A program made the position numbers and the translations under genes. Below the pieces are notes generated by a model that saw only the letters and a list, made by a program, of their open reading frames with translations, ran no database searches and was not told the DNA's origin. From Notospermus geniculatus (taxonomy: Eukaryota; Nemertea; Pilidiophora; Heteronemertea; Lineidae): DNA of 64,000 nucleotides. The stretch covers positions 21,066 to 85,065 of the forward strand of contig NMRB01002426.1 of the NCBI GenBank assembly GCA_002633025.1. Direction: 5' to 3'. Shown here piece after piece: positions 22,055 to 33,289 of this stretch (positions are counted from its first letter, which is position 1; each line of letters opens with the position of its first letter).

Positions 22055-23030
22055 TTTTCATATTTCTATCCATGGAATACAATGCTTGACAGAAACACCG
22101 GTCGTCACCCTGATGAAATCACATTACTGCAGCTACTGACCAATCAGAAGTTCTGCTGCAACCAGATTACGATTTTATTATGAAGGAATCGACGGATGGG
22201 AATGCGTGATTGGCTCTGTTCCTGATCAGCCAATGCAGTATACAGAGTCCAGTTCTTATTTTGCGCCGTGCAGTTATCTGCCCAGAAAATAAGAACTCTC
22301 TACAGTCCCTGGTGATGGGATCTCGCATGCACTTTTTAACGTAGGCTCTCACCACATCATCCGCACTGCGACATGATATCGCCTCATGCCAAACAACGCC
22401 CAATTGGGGCAGACGTCTCATGGAAGAAGAGAAGTCGCCTGGTAAAGATAGCCGTGTTGTTGCCAGGGAATCGTGGCATCATTATGACTTTCTGCATATC
22501 AACACTGAAGACTGCTTCTTCTCTATCACCATGGATATCATTCTCAGCATCTAGCTGGTAGTGTTTCCTACTGACACGGAAATTCCCAACGTGTGTTTTC
22601 CATTCCTTACACTTAAAACTTATGTCCCTTGACTAACTGCTGGGATGAATGATTGAAGATGCTGCTGAATGGTATCATGAGTTACATCATTAAAGTCTGT
22701 TTTTTTGGTGGATGAACACCTCTGGCATCCGGAGCAAGTGCAGTGACACGTTCTGGAATAGACAGGTCACAAGTTACCACCTTTTTTATCTATCTTGTAT
22801 CCGAGGGTATGCAGGAAGAAAGTACATGTATTGCAAATAAATATTTCATCCCCTGCCACATAAGGCAAGACAATAAAATCGGGAATTGTCTCGTGACCTT
22901 GCTCCTGTGGCTTCATTTCGTGGACGTTTGGTTTGCAGTTTTGACATAGGCAAAGATCCAATTGCATCTTCTGTTGTTGTCCATTGACCAACTGCTTATG
23001 AATGTTCTCCCGCGGCACAGACTCAATTTT

Positions 23031-23813
23031 GCTGAATAGGTCAATGTCGTCCTGGGTCCTGGGTATACCTTATGTTTACCCAGGATTATCCTGGGTAATC
23101 CTTTTCTTTATCCAGCTTGGGAGTTCCCACGGAATCGCGCTGATCGTTCTCCTGCGTTCGAGGATGGAATTTGGTAACGGAACGAAATGGCCGAAATGAT
23201 CGAAACGGCCGAAAATTCGAAATAGGATGGAAGAATTAATATAAAAATTATCTTATTTTCATATTTTACACTTAATAAAACCCGGAATGAAATGGCCGAA
23301 ATGATCCAAACTGCCGAAATGACCCAAACGGGCCGAAATGAAGTATCCGAAATGATTGAAACGGCCGAAATGAAGTGGTCGAAATGACTGAAATTCAAGT
23401 TGAGCCAGCCTTTCTTTTTTACTTGTATACTGAGCTTCAAACAGGCCGAGTGTAAGTATGCTTCTTCCGATGAAGACGGGGGCGGATGACCAAAATGTTG
23501 ACAGACCGTGGTCCGGCACTGGAATAACTTTTTTTTCAAAAACAATGGCTGGCGTTCAGCTGGTTAAGTACAAATAAACAGCCAAAACATTCTAAATCGC
23601 AGGCTCCATCGCGGCAAATATCATGAATGTTGTACGACACATTTAGGCCCAATTCGTGCTACGCGTGCGCAGTACCAATCCTCGGATGCAGGTGAACGAT
23701 CAGCGCGATTCGGCGGGATCTCCAAGCTGGGTAAAGTTAAGGCTCCTTATGTTTACCCAGGATCGTCCCGGGTAAAGATAAGGTATACCCAGGACGACAT
23801 TGACCCATTCAGC
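23031..23813. mobile_element. MULE-type MITE family M1, copy 1 (783 bp)
   Basis: Ends GCTGAATAGGTCAATGTCG and (inverted) GCTGAATGGGTCAATGTCG continue as an inverted repeat of about 130 bp that contains several CCTGGGTA/TACCCAGG words. The 9-bp flanks are CTCAATTTT (23022-23030) and CTTAATTTT (23814-23822), one mismatch. The interior holds a degenerate GGCCGAAATGA repeat. Other copies: 26174-27005, 60365-60749, 61210-61909. Confidence 0.85.
23170..23400. repeat. GGCCGAAATGA minisatellite inside M1 copy 1
   Basis: About ten degenerate units of the form (A/C)GGCCGAAATGA(T/A) in two clusters (23175-23220 and 23280-23395). Its minus-strand ORF (FGRFNHFG type) is an artefact of the repeat. It is not present in the other M1 copies. 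Confidence 0.65.
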
Positions 23814-23879
23814 CTTAATTTTTCCAATGCATGCTTTTCGACACGTTTGATTACACGGTGGTAGCAAGCTATACTTTTC

Positions 23880-23998
23880 GGCCTGTATTCTAGAACGTTC
23901 CTTAACGTTAAGGTCGACCTTAAGTCTATTGTAAAACCATCGAGAACAATAGATTTAAGGTGGACCTTAATGTTAAGGAACGTTCTAGAATACGGCCC
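23880..23998. mobile_element. 119-bp hairpin MITE with TTC target duplication
   Basis: The arms pair TATTCTAGAACGTTCC with GGAACGTTCTAGAATA and onward, with a short loop. TTC is repeated at 23877-23879 and 23999-24001. Removing the element and one TTC joins the minus-strand frames on either side in phase. GGCC(C) ends match the GGGCC foldbacks. Confidence 0.8.
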
Positions 23999-24345
23999 TT
24001 CAATTCGAAGTCGTTGTTGTTTTGTGCTTGCTCGTTTAGGCATAGGTGCTTGTCCTGCTCCATCTCATTATTGTTCTTATCAGCGGCACCATAGATCAGC
24101 CCAAGAAGTTCATTTGAACGCTGTTCACGGTCCGTTTCTTCATCATTTGACTCCAGTTCATCAGGCTTGTCGCTAACACCACTTAAACATGTTGAATTGA
24201 TTTCATCATCACTTTCATGGTGAAAATGAACAGACTTGCCAATATCTGATTTCTTGCCCGAGGCTGGCTCGTCAGTGGCATGTGCTTTGCTTTGTGCCCA
24301 ATCTTCACCATTGTGGCCTGAAACTGTTATCTTTTTCACGGTAAG

Positions 24346-25172
24346 ATCCCAGAATTTTTACTCTTTCAGTTATCAAACAACGCCAAAAAGATTCAGGACA
24401 ACAAAGTAATAAATCATACACTTCAAAACGATGAAAAATCCTCCTACGTTGGTTAAGCGGAGTCAGGTTCGTCACTTGCAACCACAAGACCAAATATAAG
24501 AAAGACATTTTCTGATGTAACCCCTTTATTGTTTCAATAAAAACCATATACTCTGAATAACTTCAACTCAAATAAACCACAAAGTTCTCTGAACCACATC
24601 ATGTTCTGTTCATACCATTGTGCCCCCCCCCCCCTTTCAAGTTAGAGGAGGAGTAAATTCCACAGAATCTCTTGTAACATCACACAACTACAGAAGTCGC
24701 ACTCCTAATACGGACGACCCCTGTCATCTGCACACGTAGTGTACGGGCCCCAGCTTTTACACCTTAGTATACTGCACCATATCGTCAACCCTATCTTCGT
24801 CACATATTATGCAATACCACTTCGCTGCATCCACGGCCTTCTACACCCGTTTCTTTGATGTCTTTGTTTTTTCCCTTCACAACAAGTCTTTCATGACTTT
24901 CTCCATAAGTGACTTTTTGTGTTGGCTTGACGTCAGTACCTCTGCCCTCGTTGCACGACTTAGTTTCTTTTCACCATTTGTATGAGCATCAGGCCTACGC
25001 CTACATGTACTGTGTTGACTACGAGATGCAATGCTACCCAATCTACCAATGCTATCAATGCTACCAATGCTACCCAATGCTACCAATGTAATTGATCATT
25101 TAAAAGGTTAATAAACTACGTCGGATTTCTTTTCCCAGGCCTAAATAGGCCAATTTAGCTCCCTTCTCCACA
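24346..25172. other. No gene recognised; two simple repeats
   Basis: A C-run at 24624-24637 and a short (ATGCTACCA)n-type repeat at about 25027-25090 are the only structures seen. Confidence 0.4.
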
Positions 25173-25310
25173 GGGCCGTATTCAAAAATGGTATTCATCG
25201 TGCGATTAAGACTCAGACGCGTGTAACTTCACAAAATACGCACATTTCCACCATGCATTTGAGGAAGTTACATGCGTCTAAGTCGTAAACAACCTTTTTG
25301 AATACGGCTT
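25173..25310. mobile_element. Foldback element with GGGCCGTATTCA end
   Basis: Left end GGGCCGTATTCAAAAA pairs with the right end TTTTTGAATACGGC. The inner arms pair 'gcgtgtaacttc' with 'gaagttacatgcg'. The right terminal bases are altered and a target duplication is unclear. It belongs to the same terminal class as 18138-18533. Confidence 0.6.
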
Positions 25311-25739
25311 TCAGGCGTTTAAAATTACAATGACTGTTTGGCGTTGGTTTGGGGGACGTATCTCCTTATTCGTGCAACTTTCATGGTTTTGACCTGTGAT
25401 GCTATTGGGTCCTCCAACACTTCAGTAACTTCCCCTGGATGATTTCCTCCTCGTCACTATATGCAGGGTCCACAACGAGTCCCTTTGTTATCGGACATGG
25501 TAACTCCTAAATGTACAGAGCACGGAACAGTTTCTTCAACGAATTCATCTTCTTCCCTCTGGACATGCTCGACGTTGTGGTGCCATTAACGGACGTGCGC
25601 CGCTGGGTGCCGGGGCGTTTGTGGAGTTTTGAGGGGAGAATAACATCTTCACATTTTCAGCCAATGTATGTCCGCTGAATTCCCCAATGATCGGCCAAGC
25701 ACTTCCTAAAAAAGGGTCGACTTCATCATATGAAGGTAC

Positions 25740-25925
25740 AGCCTTGGAAATTAGTAAATGGACAGCGATAATGTTGTTTTTCTCAGAACTGGTTGATAAT
25801 AATTGAATGCGGTTTTCTGCATATGATAGGCAAATTATCTGGCTATAAACGCATAGTGATGACCTTGAATCTTGAATCTTGCTATCATAAAAATTGCGAA
25901 ATTTGGGGATTTCCAAAGTGACCCA
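25740..25925. repeat. Left arm of an interrupted inverted duplication
   Basis: The reverse complement of this segment reappears in two pieces: 27393-27521 ('ggtcactttggaaatc' to 'attcaattatcatc') and 28288-28345 ('caaccagttctgagaaaaac' onward). About 770 bp of other DNA separates the pieces. The M1 copy at 26174-27005 sits in the spacer. Confidence 0.75.
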
Positions 25926-26173
25926 AGATCAACTATTTTGTTTTTTTTGAAAAACCCAACATTTTTCACAGCAGACTTGTCCGCCACCCTCAAAAATGGT
26001 CCCTAGTTCAAGTTTCATCAAGATGCGAAATCCCAAGACTGAGATAAACGCCTTTTTATCAAATATCGTCAGCTGAACTGGGCAATCAATCTTGAGAAAG
26101 CCCCTAGGCATGTGACCTCTACTCAAGTTGTTGATCAATACTCATGACCTGGGCCTGGGCATTCCCCAGTTAT

Positions 26174-27005
26174 GCCGAATCGGCAGATGTCGTCCTGGGT
26201 AACCCTAAAGTTTACCCAGGACCAACCTGGGTAACCCTAAAAGTTACCCAGGTTGCAAACTTTAGGGCACTAAGGTTTACCAAGTTTGAAATTTGCGCAC
26301 TTTTTCACCTGCGGTCGATGGTCTTGAAAACGGCACTTCAGTCATATGTTAGTGCACGAAATCCATCAAATCGGCCAAAAATGGCAGCTGATAACGTCAC
26401 TCGTGTTGCTGCGTAGGATTTGCAGATGTACTTGAATTCGGTCGCATCTTATAGGGACGGTCAGTTCACATCTAAAGGTCGAGAAATCAAAAAGAAAATG
26501 GTTAAGGTCGTCAAAGGAAAATGCGAACTGCGTGACGGTGTAAAACGTGACCCCCAAACTGCAGTGGCTAGTTCGGGATGAACTTATGTGCACTGGCGGG
26601 GAAATTGTCAGCGGCGCTATGGACACATGGGCACCTGTAGGCTATCGCTGGTGAGTAGGTACAACAAATGTACAAGGCGTTCGTTATACATGTTATATAT
26701 ACATGTAGATAGCCCGGATAGAGAGCTAAGGTACATTTTGTTGCTCACAATGTAGGCCTGAAGTTGGGACAACATGCACGACCATGACGACAGATACCGT
26801 GCGATGAGGAATTTTCGTGTGTTGCTACATTGAAAACATACCAATTTCAACCTCGACCTCAGGTGAAAAAGTGCGCGAATTCCAAACTGGGTAAACTTTA
26901 GTGCCCTAAAGTTTACCCAGGATCGTCCTGGGTTACTTTTACGGTTAGCCAGGTTGGCCCTGGGTAAACTTTAGGGTTACCCAGGACGACATCTACCGAT
27001 TCGGC
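26174..27005. mobile_element. MULE-type MITE family M1, copy 2 (832 bp)
   Basis: Ends GCCGAATCGGCAGATGTCG and (inverted) GCCGAATCGGTAGATGTCG, with inverted match for about 145 bp including CCTAAAGTTTACCCAGG. CCCAGTTAT is repeated exactly at 26165-26173 and 27006-27014. The interior has no convincing ORF. It differs from the other copies inside, but shares the terminal ~30 bp pattern. Confidence 0.88.
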
Positions 27006-27392
27006 CCCAGTTATTCTTGAAAGCTGTTATGAATCTTACGTAAGACTGCATAACTTTTGAATGGTGTTGATTAGGAAGTCCTTTGACTATGTCAATAAAG
27101 GTTTATTGAATGCACAAAGGCCACTCACTGCAGGAATGCATGAGGACTTTGGCCTACACACTTGACCAAGGTCCTGGAGACATGTCAGGTCACTATTCAC
27201 TGTTCAGTGACTATTGTATTGATTGAGCGCAATGAATGGGCAGGGGCCATCTAAAAAGCCATTGATGTTGGGCTTATAGAAAAGTGATATTTTCAGCACA
27301 AATTCGGTTTAAATTAGCAAAAATACACAGCAAGAGCTATCCGCGGATATAAAAATTTCTGAAAATAACTTGAATGCAAAAATGTTGATTTC

Positions 27393-28345
27393 AGGTCACT
27401 TTGGAAATCGTCAAATTTGAGCAATTTCTATGACAGCAGATTCAAGGTCATCACTATGCTTTTATAGCCAGATAATTTGCCTATCATATGCAGAAAACCG
27501 CATTCAATTATCATCGATATATATATACATAAAGACATCAAACCCCTGAAGCAACCACTTGGTTTTCGACATTCGGAGAAAAACGTGATATCCAAAGAAA
27601 TTGTCAATGCAACTTTCTCCAATTGTTTTATATATGATAGCTATGGGTCTTCTCCATGATGTGTGAAAATTCCATACGATTCCATTCAGTAGTTCTTGTG
27701 ATATGGAACATTTAACAGCAGCCCCCCTTGCGCACAATATGTCTCTGGGGTATCTGCTATACAATTAGATAGACTACTGTACATATGTACAGGGATGTAA
27801 CCAACAGGTTTATCCAGCCCTGGCATATTTATGAATTGGTCGTTCTTCACCAATTAGGGCTCAGGGCTTGGGGATTGTTGTATGCTACGGCCACCAACCC
27901 ACATTTGGTTAGAATATTATTTTAACATGGAAATTTGGGTGATAAGAGCCATCTTGTAAGAAAAACTGGAACTCATCGGACAAGCACCAGCGTGTGGCCA
28001 AGTGGTTGCTTTAGGGGTTTAATGATCTATATCATTACCGGCGTTGTAACCCTGTTGGATTTTTGCCGGAGGTATGGAGTCAACGACAGGCTACTCTCCA
28101 CCTGTGTGGGGTCTTTTACTTGCCCTGGCATAGACACTCAAATACAAGGGACCACGGCTTTTAGTCCCGTCCGACGGACCCTGCATTAATGTTTCACAAC
28201 TTTTTGTACATGCCTTCGCTCGGAGTCGACCCATTGTACACTTTGGTAGTCAAGCGTGCTAACCACTCGACCACCTGGCTTAGACAACCAGTTCTGAGAA
28301 AAACAACATTTTCACTGTCCATTTACTAATTTCCAGGGCTGTACA
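27393..28345. repeat. Right arm of the inverted duplication, split by an insert
   Basis: 27393-27521 and 28288-28345 are inverted copies of 25740-25925. The insert between them (about 27522-28287) carries an inner inverted pair ('cccctgaagcaaccacttgg' at 27543, its inverse at 28000-28019) and a SINE-like unit. The ORFs at 27428-27764 and 27935-28189 fall across these pieces and are not supported as genes. Confidence 0.65.
28090..28290 (-). mobile_element. tRNA-derived SINE
   Basis: On the minus strand a tRNA-like head has an A-box-like TGGTCGAGTGGTTAGC (about 28262-28277) and a B-box-like GGGTCGACTCC about 35 bp later, the internal promoter parts for RNA polymerase III. A body follows with GCCGTGGTCCCTTGTA and CAAGTAAAAGACCCCA. 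The body words also occur at 53355-53410 and 54097-54152. Such tRNA-head SINEs with a conserved body are known in molluscs and deuterostomes. The exact family is not claimed. Confidence 0.6.
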
Positions 28346-28699
28346 TGTAGTATCACTGGGACAAGAGACGTCCAGAAATGACGTCTCTTCGACGTCTCAA
28401 AACCATGACGATTGGGAACTCATCACAGAAAAACGCGAAATTGACGTCCTCTGTTGACCAGTCTGTTTCTACCAAAACAAAAATGATAAATGATTCATAC
28501 AGAAGGGAGAACAATAGTTTTCTTAGCCTTTAACCTGTGTAATGCAGAATTTGTATGTTCTTGATAGTACCCGAAGAGAAATTTCTGTATTTTTAACAAA
28601 CCCTCCATATTCGTTTTACCTTCTGGTTGCGTATTTTTTGCTGCATTCAAGTTCGACACACCACAATTGGTCAAATGAAGTCAGTTCCAGCGAGAACGG

Positions 28700-28796
28700 G
28701 CACTGAAATTAGACTGGTGTCCTGTGGTGACATCAGATGTCGCCACTGAAATTAGACTGTCCTGTGGCGACAACAGATGTCGCCACTGAAATTAGC
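28700..28796. repeat. Short tandem duplication (~48 bp x 2)
   Basis: 'cactgaaattagactg' followed by 'cctgtgg(t/c)gaca' and 'agatgtcgc' occurs twice in a row, with a third start at about 28780. Confidence 0.7.
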
Positions 28797-28799
28797 TAG

Positions 28800-29490
28800 C
28801 TGACACGATCTTCTTTGTCAGCAAGTGTTTCAGACAGTTCCTACCATGCTTCCTGCTTAAGGGTTCCTATATTGCCATATTGCCATCTAACCTGGCAGCA
28901 TCCGCGTCCATCATTTTGTACAGGTCCTGCACAATGCCTAAGAACAGATGAATGGGCAGTGAGACAATCTGACAGATCTCAGCTGGGAAGAGCATGGCAG
29001 CGAAAACAATTAATATGACATTTCCGAGAATTGTCCTTCAGTCCCCTGCGAGGGACAGACACGTCTCAAATCCTCCACAAACATTGTTCGATATGAGCAT
29101 GATTCATTGTAGTCAGTTCTCCTCAACACCATAATGCTTGGGCGAGTGGATGATTGGAGAAGTGTCACCTTTTCGTTTGAGATCTCCGAGAGGCACCAGA
29201 CAAACAAGGCAAGAGTAAACTGCGTTCTGTCCCATGGAAGAACTAAGGAACTTATAGTCCCCGAAAAGGAACCACGGCGTCGTTGGTCTTTCCTGACTCT
29301 CCCCAATGTTCAGAGGCACGAGATCAGTTATATGGACCAAAGACTGTGTGCATGTTGTCAAAGCTGTCAGTGCCTTCATAATAAAACAGAACCCTAGTGT
29401 TATCTGCACTGTTGCAGTTGTCAACATTGACAACTTGCACACAAAATTTGGTATTACGGCCATCCTTGTTGGTCCATATCTAGTGAACAT
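28800..29490 (-). pseudogene. FGDYKF-type transposase fragment with charged tail
   Basis: The minus ORF 29113-29490 contains HITDLVPLNIGE, then FLFGDYKFLSSSMGQN and YSCLVC, a motif order I know from multi-copy transposon-type proteins (FGDY..C-x2-C). Another frame (29010-29306) overlaps. Just downstream, 28800-28995 matches the tail module at 1460-1625 (minus strand: 'EICQIVSLP', then an Asp-rich piece). This neighbourhood suggests that the tail modules in array 1 belong to the same transposon. Frame breaks and loss of the N terminus make it dead. Confidence 0.45.
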
Positions 29491-29617
29491 TTCTCTGACG
29501 AGACAATATTGTTTACTGGTATGATCTTGAATAGTTCAGGATTGCCGTCTTTGTTGGGAAGTTCCGCACTGACTGGTTCGTCAATCATCTCGGGTGTCCT
29601 TTGCTTGCTGTCTGCAT

Positions 29618-29995
29618 GGCCATGTCGAATTAGCGGAACCAGCGGAAAGAGCGGATCCAGCGGAACTTGAAGGAAAAAACATGCTGTTTTTAAATAATAA
29701 CTGCACTGTTGAAATCGAATTGTTAGGCGCCGAAAAAAACTAGGTCTACGTTCGGCCTAGGCCATGAAGGCCTACCGGTAGCCAAGCCTAGACGTAACAT
29801 GCCTGGGGCCTACATGTAGGTCTCAATCCGCACATCATGACTGTAGCCGCGCGTTGCTTAACAACACCGAGTCGCGTGTTGCTTTCAGTCAACAGCTAAA
29901 CGAAGCAACAACGAGTCACGTGTTCGTTCTATCGGCTGCAGACCAGGTTCCGCTGGTTCCGTTGTTTCCGCTGGTTCCGCTAATTCGACATGGCC
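29618..29995. mobile_element. MULE-type MITE family M3 (378 bp)
   Basis: Ends GGCCATGTCGAATTAGCGG match in inverted orientation for about 31 bp. Inside both ends GCGGAACCA-type words repeat (GCGGAACCAGCGGAAA). TGTCTGCAT is repeated exactly at 29609-29617 and 29996-30004. A single copy in this window. Confidence 0.85.
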
Positions 29996-30004
29996 TGTCT
30001 GCAT

Positions 30005-30954
30005 ACATGATGAGCAAGACCAAGATGTGTGCATGAGTAAGGCCTCGTTTTTTCCACTCAGCGGTTGCTTTGTCGGCGTGGACTTTGTCGGCGCCTCATC
30101 CATAAGAAAGCCGATTTTCATCCTGAACACACATCCACAGAGGTCTGGACGGTCCCGAGGCTGCTCACCAGGATTGTGAGCTTCTTGTATTTCAGTACAT
30201 TTTGGGTTGGTAGTGAAGGCAGTAATTCGGCTTCCCCATGTGACGAATAATTGTCATTGCATTTTGGAATGACTCTGAATAAAATCTTAGTACAATATAT
30301 TGTTGGTGGTAAGATGATCTTTCTGCCTGGGTTGTTGGTGTCTCCATGTTTTTAACTGCATCATATAGACCCTGGTACTTTTCAGCTCCAATAGTTCGTT
30401 GGCTTTATTTTTGATACTTTTCAGCTCGAATGGTTCGTTGACTTCCAATTAAATAAATAAATAAATTAGTCATTAGGTTCTCTGACAAAAAATATGTTGG
30501 TGTATTCATGTATTGTTATTTTAACCCATTCCTTCACAAATCTGTTTCAGGATTTCAGCAACATTGAGATAACTGAAAAATGAACAAGTTAAGATTAGTA
30601 GTTCGGTAAAAGTAGACCTTACCTCCAATCTAAGAGCCTTTTTTGATAAATTATCAATTATCCATTAACTGTGACGAGTATGAAGTATCCATACTTTGTA
30701 GCACACAACACATGTACATGTAAGATGTACAATTGCAGAATCCTTAAAGCAGTCTCAGGATGCGACACAGAATCCATAGTGCAATAACAGAGATCAACTG
30801 CATTAGACTTTCCAGAGCCCATACAGAAAAAGTGTCCAGCCTATGCGATGTATGTGCTTAAAGCTGACGTGAACGAACAAAAAGCCCCCATTCGACGAGC
30901 AAGATAATTGCAATCGCCCCGCAAACACCTCAAACGAAGGCAAAGAACAGGATA
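30005..30954. other. No gene recognised
   Basis: A short (AAAT)n run at about 30447-30468 is the only feature. The short ORFs lack support. Confidence 0.3.
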
Positions 30955-31379
30955 GACCCCACGAGACCAGGAGGGCGCCACCTTATTTCACAAAGCACCC
31001 TCTACAGGTCAGAGTATACTACCGAACCAAGAACGAAATTGGTGTCATATACGTCATAGGGTACATGTACTAATTTTCAGGTCGACAGCCCCAGTGGTTA
31101 TGAAATGTGCCAACCAAAAGGCAAAGTTCTGAACGTCAACCTATGTGAAAACTACTTGAAAAGTGGGTCAAATCAAAACCCTATTATATCCTCAATAGAT
31201 AGACCTGCGATAAACATTTGGAGATGGACCGGTCATAATTTTAGGAGTTATTGCACTTTTGGGGGGTTTTGGCTACCTTGAGGATCAAACCGGAACGAAA
31301 CTGGAACAAAATTTTTGGCTATCTTGAGGATCAAACCGGAACGAAACTGGAACAAAATTTTTAGATCAATAGCGGTTAG

Positions 31380-31699
31380 GAAATGCACAGCAAGCACCAA
31401 AAGTCCAAATTTTATCAATCGTCTCAAATTACATGCAGCTTGTGCATTTCCACGCTCCCTTCTCTGCTGTTTTAAATTTTGATCCTATCAGGCCAACACA
31501 TGTACCATGATACAAAACATTGCATTCATCACATTGGATCCAGCGACGTACTCCCGAGCGAACAGTTTTACAGTTTTGGCAAACAACTGCTCTAGTTGCC
31601 ACAGGCAAAGTTGCTTTCTGCTCCTCCTTCTTTCTGCCTTCTCTCGTTCCTCTTTCTCACGTCTGTCTTCTTCATCCTTTTCTTTTGTGAACTGCTCTG
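31380..31699 (-). pseudogene. PHD-finger region, array 2 unit 1
   Basis: DNA equivalent to the PHD ORF of 35168-35386 on the minus strand, but without a continuous frame: the cysteine codons for CQNC and CDEC can be traced. The upstream charged part is short. It ends at the hairpin. Confidence 0.45.
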
Positions 31700-31894
31700 C
31701 ACTGTGGCGATTTAGGCGGGCGAATCCCGCGAACTAGAATGAAATGGTCCATGGACCATGTGCTCACCCCTTCGGACGTTTAGTGTAATGACAGAGAGAG
31801 GCATGTACATGGTCCATGGACCGTACATGGTACATGGACCATGGACCATTTCATTCCAGTTCGCGGAGATTCGCCCGTCTAAGTCACCAATGTG
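31700..31894. repeat. Palindromic hairpin, copy D (longest core)
   Basis: As 2395-2571, but the centre is expanded by an extra 'ccgtacatggtacatggacc', giving a longer string of CCATGGACC/GTACATGG palindromes. Confidence 0.6.
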
Positions 31895-32520
31895 TCATAT
31901 CAGAGCATCACAAATTAGGCATGAGAGATTCATAGAAGTGTTACCTGTGCGGCCACCAAGACTGACTCCATGACGCTCAATATCTTCCATTTCAGCTACA
32001 AAGTCATGGAGATATTTCTCTATGTCAAGGGTTTTTTTTCACCGCAAAATAACCCAATGATAAAAACCGTACTTTCTATCGGCTCAACAATCCTTCCTAA
32101 AATTGGCCAAAATTGTACATTCGAACTCTTGTACAGAGGCGGACCATCTATATTTACTTAAACATGTATAGCTACCACTGGATCAACTTCATCACTGGAT
32201 ATACAATCGAAATGCCCTTGGAAATTCCAAAATGATAGTATGACCCACCAGGAATGCTCTTTATGTCATAATTTCGCAAAGTCTGAAGGAGGCTTCTTGG
32301 ATCCTTTGGCACATGTGCACACTGACCGAGTCTGAACAATGCCACGAAAAAAGCTGTGCTATGGAAAACTCAGCGTACAATTTCCCGAACTTCATGCACT
32401 ATATTTGTGACTGAAATACATATTTTTGTTTTGTTCTGTACCTAAAAATCTGTTGAAAATCGGATGATGATGATTGGCAATTTAATGGATTGTTCTGAGG
32501 TCTCAGCCTGGCTGTACACA
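31895..32520 (-). pseudogene. Transposase-like fragment, array 2 unit 1
   Basis: Closely similar to 2572-3186. Frame is lost by small indels, for example a missing base near 32208, so only short minus ORFs remain. Truncated at the same point. Confidence 0.45.
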
Positions 32521-32710
32521 AAGGAAAATGGCGACTGATTCCGCACTGAATGCTGAATGGATGTTAAAATTAACTGGGAACAGAAATAATAACTGCATAA
32601 CATCATTTCCATTGCAAAAAATATATATTAAATTATAAAAAAATCAGGTTATTTTTAAATGCCCAATAAAGGGAGATTACGATAAAACTGCTTGTTTTCC
32701 TTTACCAATG

Positions 32711-33027
32711 CCAATATTGGGCCATTATCGGCAGGACACCTATGCCGTGCAATAGGTGCCTATGCCGTGCCAGTATTTAGCCAATATAGGGCTAGTGAAT
32801 ATTGGCTACACTGGAGATTTTTTATAATTTCCGGACAGTGAAAATACATGCAAATGTGCCAAATATACTAATATTGCTCCATTGTTGGACATATGCTGGC
32901 ACTATGCCCGATGTCTGTGCAATTTTTACAATATCAAGCCAATATTGGCTGAGTATTGGTAAAATTGGCCCAATATTGGACAACATTAGCCTATACAAGG
33001 CCAATATTGGGCCAATATTGTGTGCTG
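32711..33027. repeat. CCAATATTGG palindrome array, copy 3
   Basis: Perfect decamers at about 32711, 32939, 32970 and 33001 among many half-sites. A local duplication of 'cctatgccgtgc' lies at 32738-32770. Confidence 0.65.
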
Positions 33028-33289
33028 TCTGGGTATGAAATGTGCCAAGCAAAGGCAAAATTCTGAATTTCAACCTATGTGAAAACTACTTGAAAAGTGG
33101 GTCAAATCAAAACCCTGTTATATCCTCAATAGATAGACCTGCGATAAACATTTGGAGATAGTCCGGTCATAATTTCAGGAGTTATTGCACTTTTTGGGGG
33201 GGGGGACCTTGAGGATCAAGCCGGAACGAAACTGGAACAAAATTTTCAGATCAATAGCGGTTACGAAATGCACAGCAAGCACCAAAAGT

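Larger units (their letters stand above)
19267..22288. repeat. Tandem duplication of ~1.5 kb, two copies
   Basis: 19267-20785 and 20786-22288 are nearly identical head-to-tail copies, recognised by 'aagttttggtccaataatc' at 19267 and 20786 and by 'cagttatctgcccagaaa' at the ends of both (near 20770 and 22271). The junction shows a few bases of microhomology (agaaag/gagaag). Each copy also contains an internal ~180-bp duplication (about 19522-19700 and 19934-20105 in the first). Confidence 0.85.
22300..24339 (-). pseudogene. Transposon-type gene broken by two insertions
   Basis: Read on minus from 24339: an acidic exon (ESNDEETDREQ), then YHRVIKRVEKHALEK, then LCLCQNCKPNVHEMK with a second Cys pair (FICNTC) at 22767-23018, and then, after a spliced gap (acceptor near 22572), FSVDMQKVIMMPR, TRRLLFFHETSAPIG and WHEAISCRSADDVV (22300-22570). 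The last block matches a family I know from multi-copy cnidarian and insect proteins, where it is followed by a W-A-D-N-C motif; that part is missing because the tandem duplication begins. A hairpin (23880-23998) and a MULE MITE (23031-23813) split the exons. No name can be given. Confidence 0.5.

Noticed and set aside
28220-28290. tRNA gene candidate on the minus strand
   Set aside because: A and B boxes are present, but the acceptor and anticodon stems do not pair properly, and a SINE body follows.
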